Below are positions 6,861-8,391 of a stretch of DNA of 8,391 nucleotides, in pieces (position 1 is the stretch's first letter; every line of letters begins with the position of its first letter). The notes beneath the pieces were generated by a model. It did not search any database, had not been told where the DNA came from, and worked only from the letters and a program-made list of their open reading frames with translations. Source of the stretch: Thermoplasmata archaeon (GTDB taxonomy: Archaea > Thermoplasmatota > Thermoplasmata > Lutacidiplasmatales > UBA184); the NCBI GenBank assembly GCA_030043835.1, contig JASHWY010000034.1, positions 1 to 8,391 of the forward strand. Reading direction: 5' to 3'. The translations under genes and the position numbers were made by a program.

Positions 6861-8359
6861 AGCTCCCCCTGCGCCGCGGCGGTCACCGCGCGGTCGTCGG
6901 GTGGCTCGCCCCACCAGATGGCGTAACTGGCCGCAGCTTGGTAGACGAGTAGCCTCCACCCGTCCTCGTAGGTTCCGCCCCGCGCTTCGATGGTCGACCG
7001 AACGATCCCGTGCTCCGGGGCGTAGACCCAGTCGACCACATGGGTCCCCGGACCCACGAGCCGTGCCAACGGCACGGTGAGCGGCTCCGACGCGTCTCGA
7101 CCCAACGGGGTCGCGTGGACCAGCAAAGAGGAGGGTCCATCGGCCGACGCGTCCCCGACGGCGGCGCCGAACGACCGCGCGACCTCGGCCGCCGCTTCGG
7201 GCCGCCTCGCGTAGAGTCGAGCATGCGCTCCGAGTTCTCGGGCCGCCGCGAGCGTTGCCCGGGCGGCACCGCCCGCTCCGATGACCGAGAGCGAGCGGCC
7301 GTCCCACTGCCCGCGCTCGCGGAGCTCGCCGAGCCGGCGAAGGATGGCGGCGAGATCGGTGTTCTGCGCTTCGAGCTCCTCTCCCTCGAAGGTGAGGCAG
7401 TTCGCGGCCCCGCAGATTTCGGCCGCTCGTTCGACGCGGCTCGCGGCTCCGAGGGCGATCGCCTTGAACGGATGCGTCACGTTGACGCCACGGAAGCCCT
7501 GTTGGGCCAGGACCGGCAGAGTCCGGATCAACTCTTCGTCGCTCCCGATGTCGATGGGCACGTAGAGGCCGGGCCGTCCGTCGTCCTGCATCCATCGCGA
7601 GTGGAGATCCGGGCTGAGGGAATGGGAGACCGGGTGCCCCACGATGGCGAAGAGGGGAGGTTCCCCATCGGCGTCGAGGTACCGGCGTAGCCGGTCGACC
7701 GGGACTTGGCTCGGTTCGACGGCGGCGACGAGGCCTGCCCCAACCGCCTCCCGCGGCAAAGAAGCGAAGATCGCCGGAAGGCCGAGGCGCTTGGCCCAGG
7801 CTCGGGAGAGCGGTCCCGCGGGACCGGTGGCGCTCACGAGCAGCGGGACCTCGCCGGGCGGGGGGAGGCTGGGAACCACGTCCTTGAGCCATCGCGAGAC
7901 CGAACACTCGAGAACGATCTTGCGGATCGTCCGGGGGGGCACGGGCTCCCGGAACCGGCGGTTGAGCTCGTCCAACGAGACGTCGGACGGGAGGTGCGTC
8001 GACAGGATGAACTCCCGACCGGAGGAAGAGGGGAGCCCAGTGATGAGAGTGCGATCGCGGTCGGCCTCGAGGTCGATCCAGGCGAACGGGAGCCGCGCAG
8101 CGTCCTCGAGGATCCGCCGACGCGCCTCGGGTTCGTCCCGGCCCATGCCCCCTTCGCCGCGGGAGCGATAGGTCGCGAGCAACGGGATAGGAGACGGAAA
8201 GAGGCGGGAGGAACCCACGAGCTCATCGGGCGGAAGTCGGTCCAGCCGGACCTCGGCGATATCGGCTCCTCCCGCCCGGGCGACGCGGATCTGCGTTTGG
8301 GCCTCGGTAAAGCTACGTGCCGGTAGCGTGACCACGAGAAGCGGGGCTCGGCGTCTCAT
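6857..8359 (-). CDS. aroDE: Bifunctional 3-dehydroquinate dehydratase (class I) / shikimate dehydrogenase fusion
   Basis: A 500-residue fusion covering two consecutive steps, 3-dehydroquinate to 3-dehydroshikimate to shikimate. Residues 1 to about 225 are a class I (Schiff-base) dehydroquinase: EVRLD (36-40), YRSRGEGG (64-71) with Glu69, His122 in STHLP, Lys147 in RKIV as the Schiff-base lysine, and Ser185-Arg186. The usual HD pair after the catalytic His is HL here. Residues about 235-500 are shikimate dehydrogenase: VGHPVSHSLSP (240-250) with two shikimate-binding serines, NVTHPFK (293-299) with catalytic Lys299, NTD (333-335) with catalytic Asp335, NADP-binding GAGGAAR (361-367), HATPLG (415-420), DWVYAP (443-448) and the conserved Gln474. 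Both halves appear complete, joined by a short linker near 220-234. The ATG overlaps the upstream stop as ATGA, with GAGG 4 bases upstream. Such AroD-AroE fusions are known from plants and some bacteria; here both activities are expected to be intact. Confidence 0.96.
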   Translation of the reverse strand: MRRRAPLLVVTLPARSFTEAQTQIRVARAGGADIAEVRLDRLPPDELVGSSRLFPSPIPLLATYRSRGEGGMGRDEPEARRRILEDAARLPFAWIDLEADRDRTLITGLPSSSGREFILSTHLPSDVSLDELNRRFREPVPPRTIRKIVLECSVSRWLKDVVPSLPPPGEVPLLVSATGPAGPLSRAWAKRLGLPAIFASLPREAVGAGLVAAVEPSQVPVDRLRRYLDADGEPPLFAIVGHPVSHSLSPDLHSRWMQDDGRPGLYVPIDIGSDEELIRTLPVLAQQGFRGVNVTHPFKAIALGAASRVERAAEICGAANCLTFEGEELEAQNTDLAAILRRLGELRERGQWDGRSLSVIGAGGAARATLAAARELGAHARLYARRPEAAAEVARSFGAAVGDASADGPSSLLVHATPLGRDASEPLTVPLARLVGPGTHVVDWVYAPEHGIVRSTIEARGGTYEDGWRLLVYQAAASYAIWWGEPPDDRAVTAAAQGEL

Positions 8360-8391
8360 CGCTCCTCAATCGTCTCTTCGACCGCGGCCCC
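8356..8391 (-). CDS. 3' end of an upstream gene, possibly archaeal 3-dehydroquinate synthase (aroB')
   Basis: Only 11 codons and a TGA are visible, reading GAAVEETIEER and stopping in an ATGA overlap with aroDE. That overlap, the same as at every other junction, makes a real upstream gene likely. From context the missing step before AroDE is dehydroquinate formation. The tail resembles what I remember of the archaeal DHQ synthase II C-terminus (a glutamate-rich E-E/T-I-x-E-R/K ending), but this was not checked, and so short a piece cannot prove identity. Confidence 0.5.
   Translation of the reverse strand, partial: GAAVEETIEER

Noticed and set aside
6861..7907. N-terminal extension of the shikimate kinase frame upstream of the GTG at 6860
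   Set aside because: The extension would lie in another frame of aroDE, is arginine/proline-rich, and would more than double the normal family length. The GTGA overlap start fits better. The same reasoning was applied to the upstream extensions of trpE, aspartate kinase, asd and aroA.
1..8391. Search for promoters, terminators, tRNAs, CRISPR arrays, insertion sequences and long repeats
   Set aside because: Genes overlap throughout and no AT-rich promoter box, T-run after a hairpin, direct-repeat array or transposase was seen. Short inverted GC-rich pairs occur inside genes but are expected at this base composition.

Overview
The window looks like one unbroken piece of a biosynthetic operon from a high-GC archaeon. 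All genes lie on the minus strand and are transcribed from right to left. The archaeal assignment rests on a shikimate kinase of the GHMP superfamily, which replaces the bacterial AroK/AroL type. It also rests on aspartate-pathway genes sitting inside an aromatic operon, which fits the archaeal entry into the shikimate pathway. GC content is, by eye, about two thirds or more. Strong GGAGG-type ribosome sites precede many starts, and GTG starts are used. A high-GC member of Thermoplasmatota is a reasonable guess, but the lineage is not proven by the sequence.

Order in transcription (high to low coordinates): the last codons of an upstream gene (possibly archaeal 3-dehydroquinate synthase, aroB'); a fused 3-dehydroquinate dehydratase/shikimate dehydrogenase (aroDE); GHMP shikimate kinase (aroK); EPSP synthase (aroA); chorismate synthase (aroC); aspartate-semialdehyde dehydrogenase (asd); aspartate kinase (lysC type); anthranilate synthase component I (trpE); and the first 11 codons of anthranilate synthase component II (trpG), cut by the window edge.

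There is no intergenic DNA. All eight gene junctions are 4-base stop/start overlaps (five ATGA, three GTGA). This implies a single polycistronic message with translational coupling. No promoter, terminator, leader, RNA gene, mobile element or repeat array was found, so regulatory sequence must lie outside the window.

Biochemically the genes form one route. Aspartate kinase and asd make aspartate semialdehyde, which in many archaea is the substrate (with a 6-deoxy-5-ketofructose 1-phosphate) for the aroA'/aroB' entry to dehydroquinate. AroDE, AroK, AroA and AroC then carry dehydroquinate to chorismate, and TrpE/TrpG divert chorismate to anthranilate for tryptophan. The most interesting points are this aspartate-to-anthranilate operon logic, the AroD-AroE fusion, the uniform 4-base overlaps, and an aspartate kinase whose nucleotide-binding loop departs from the usual motif.
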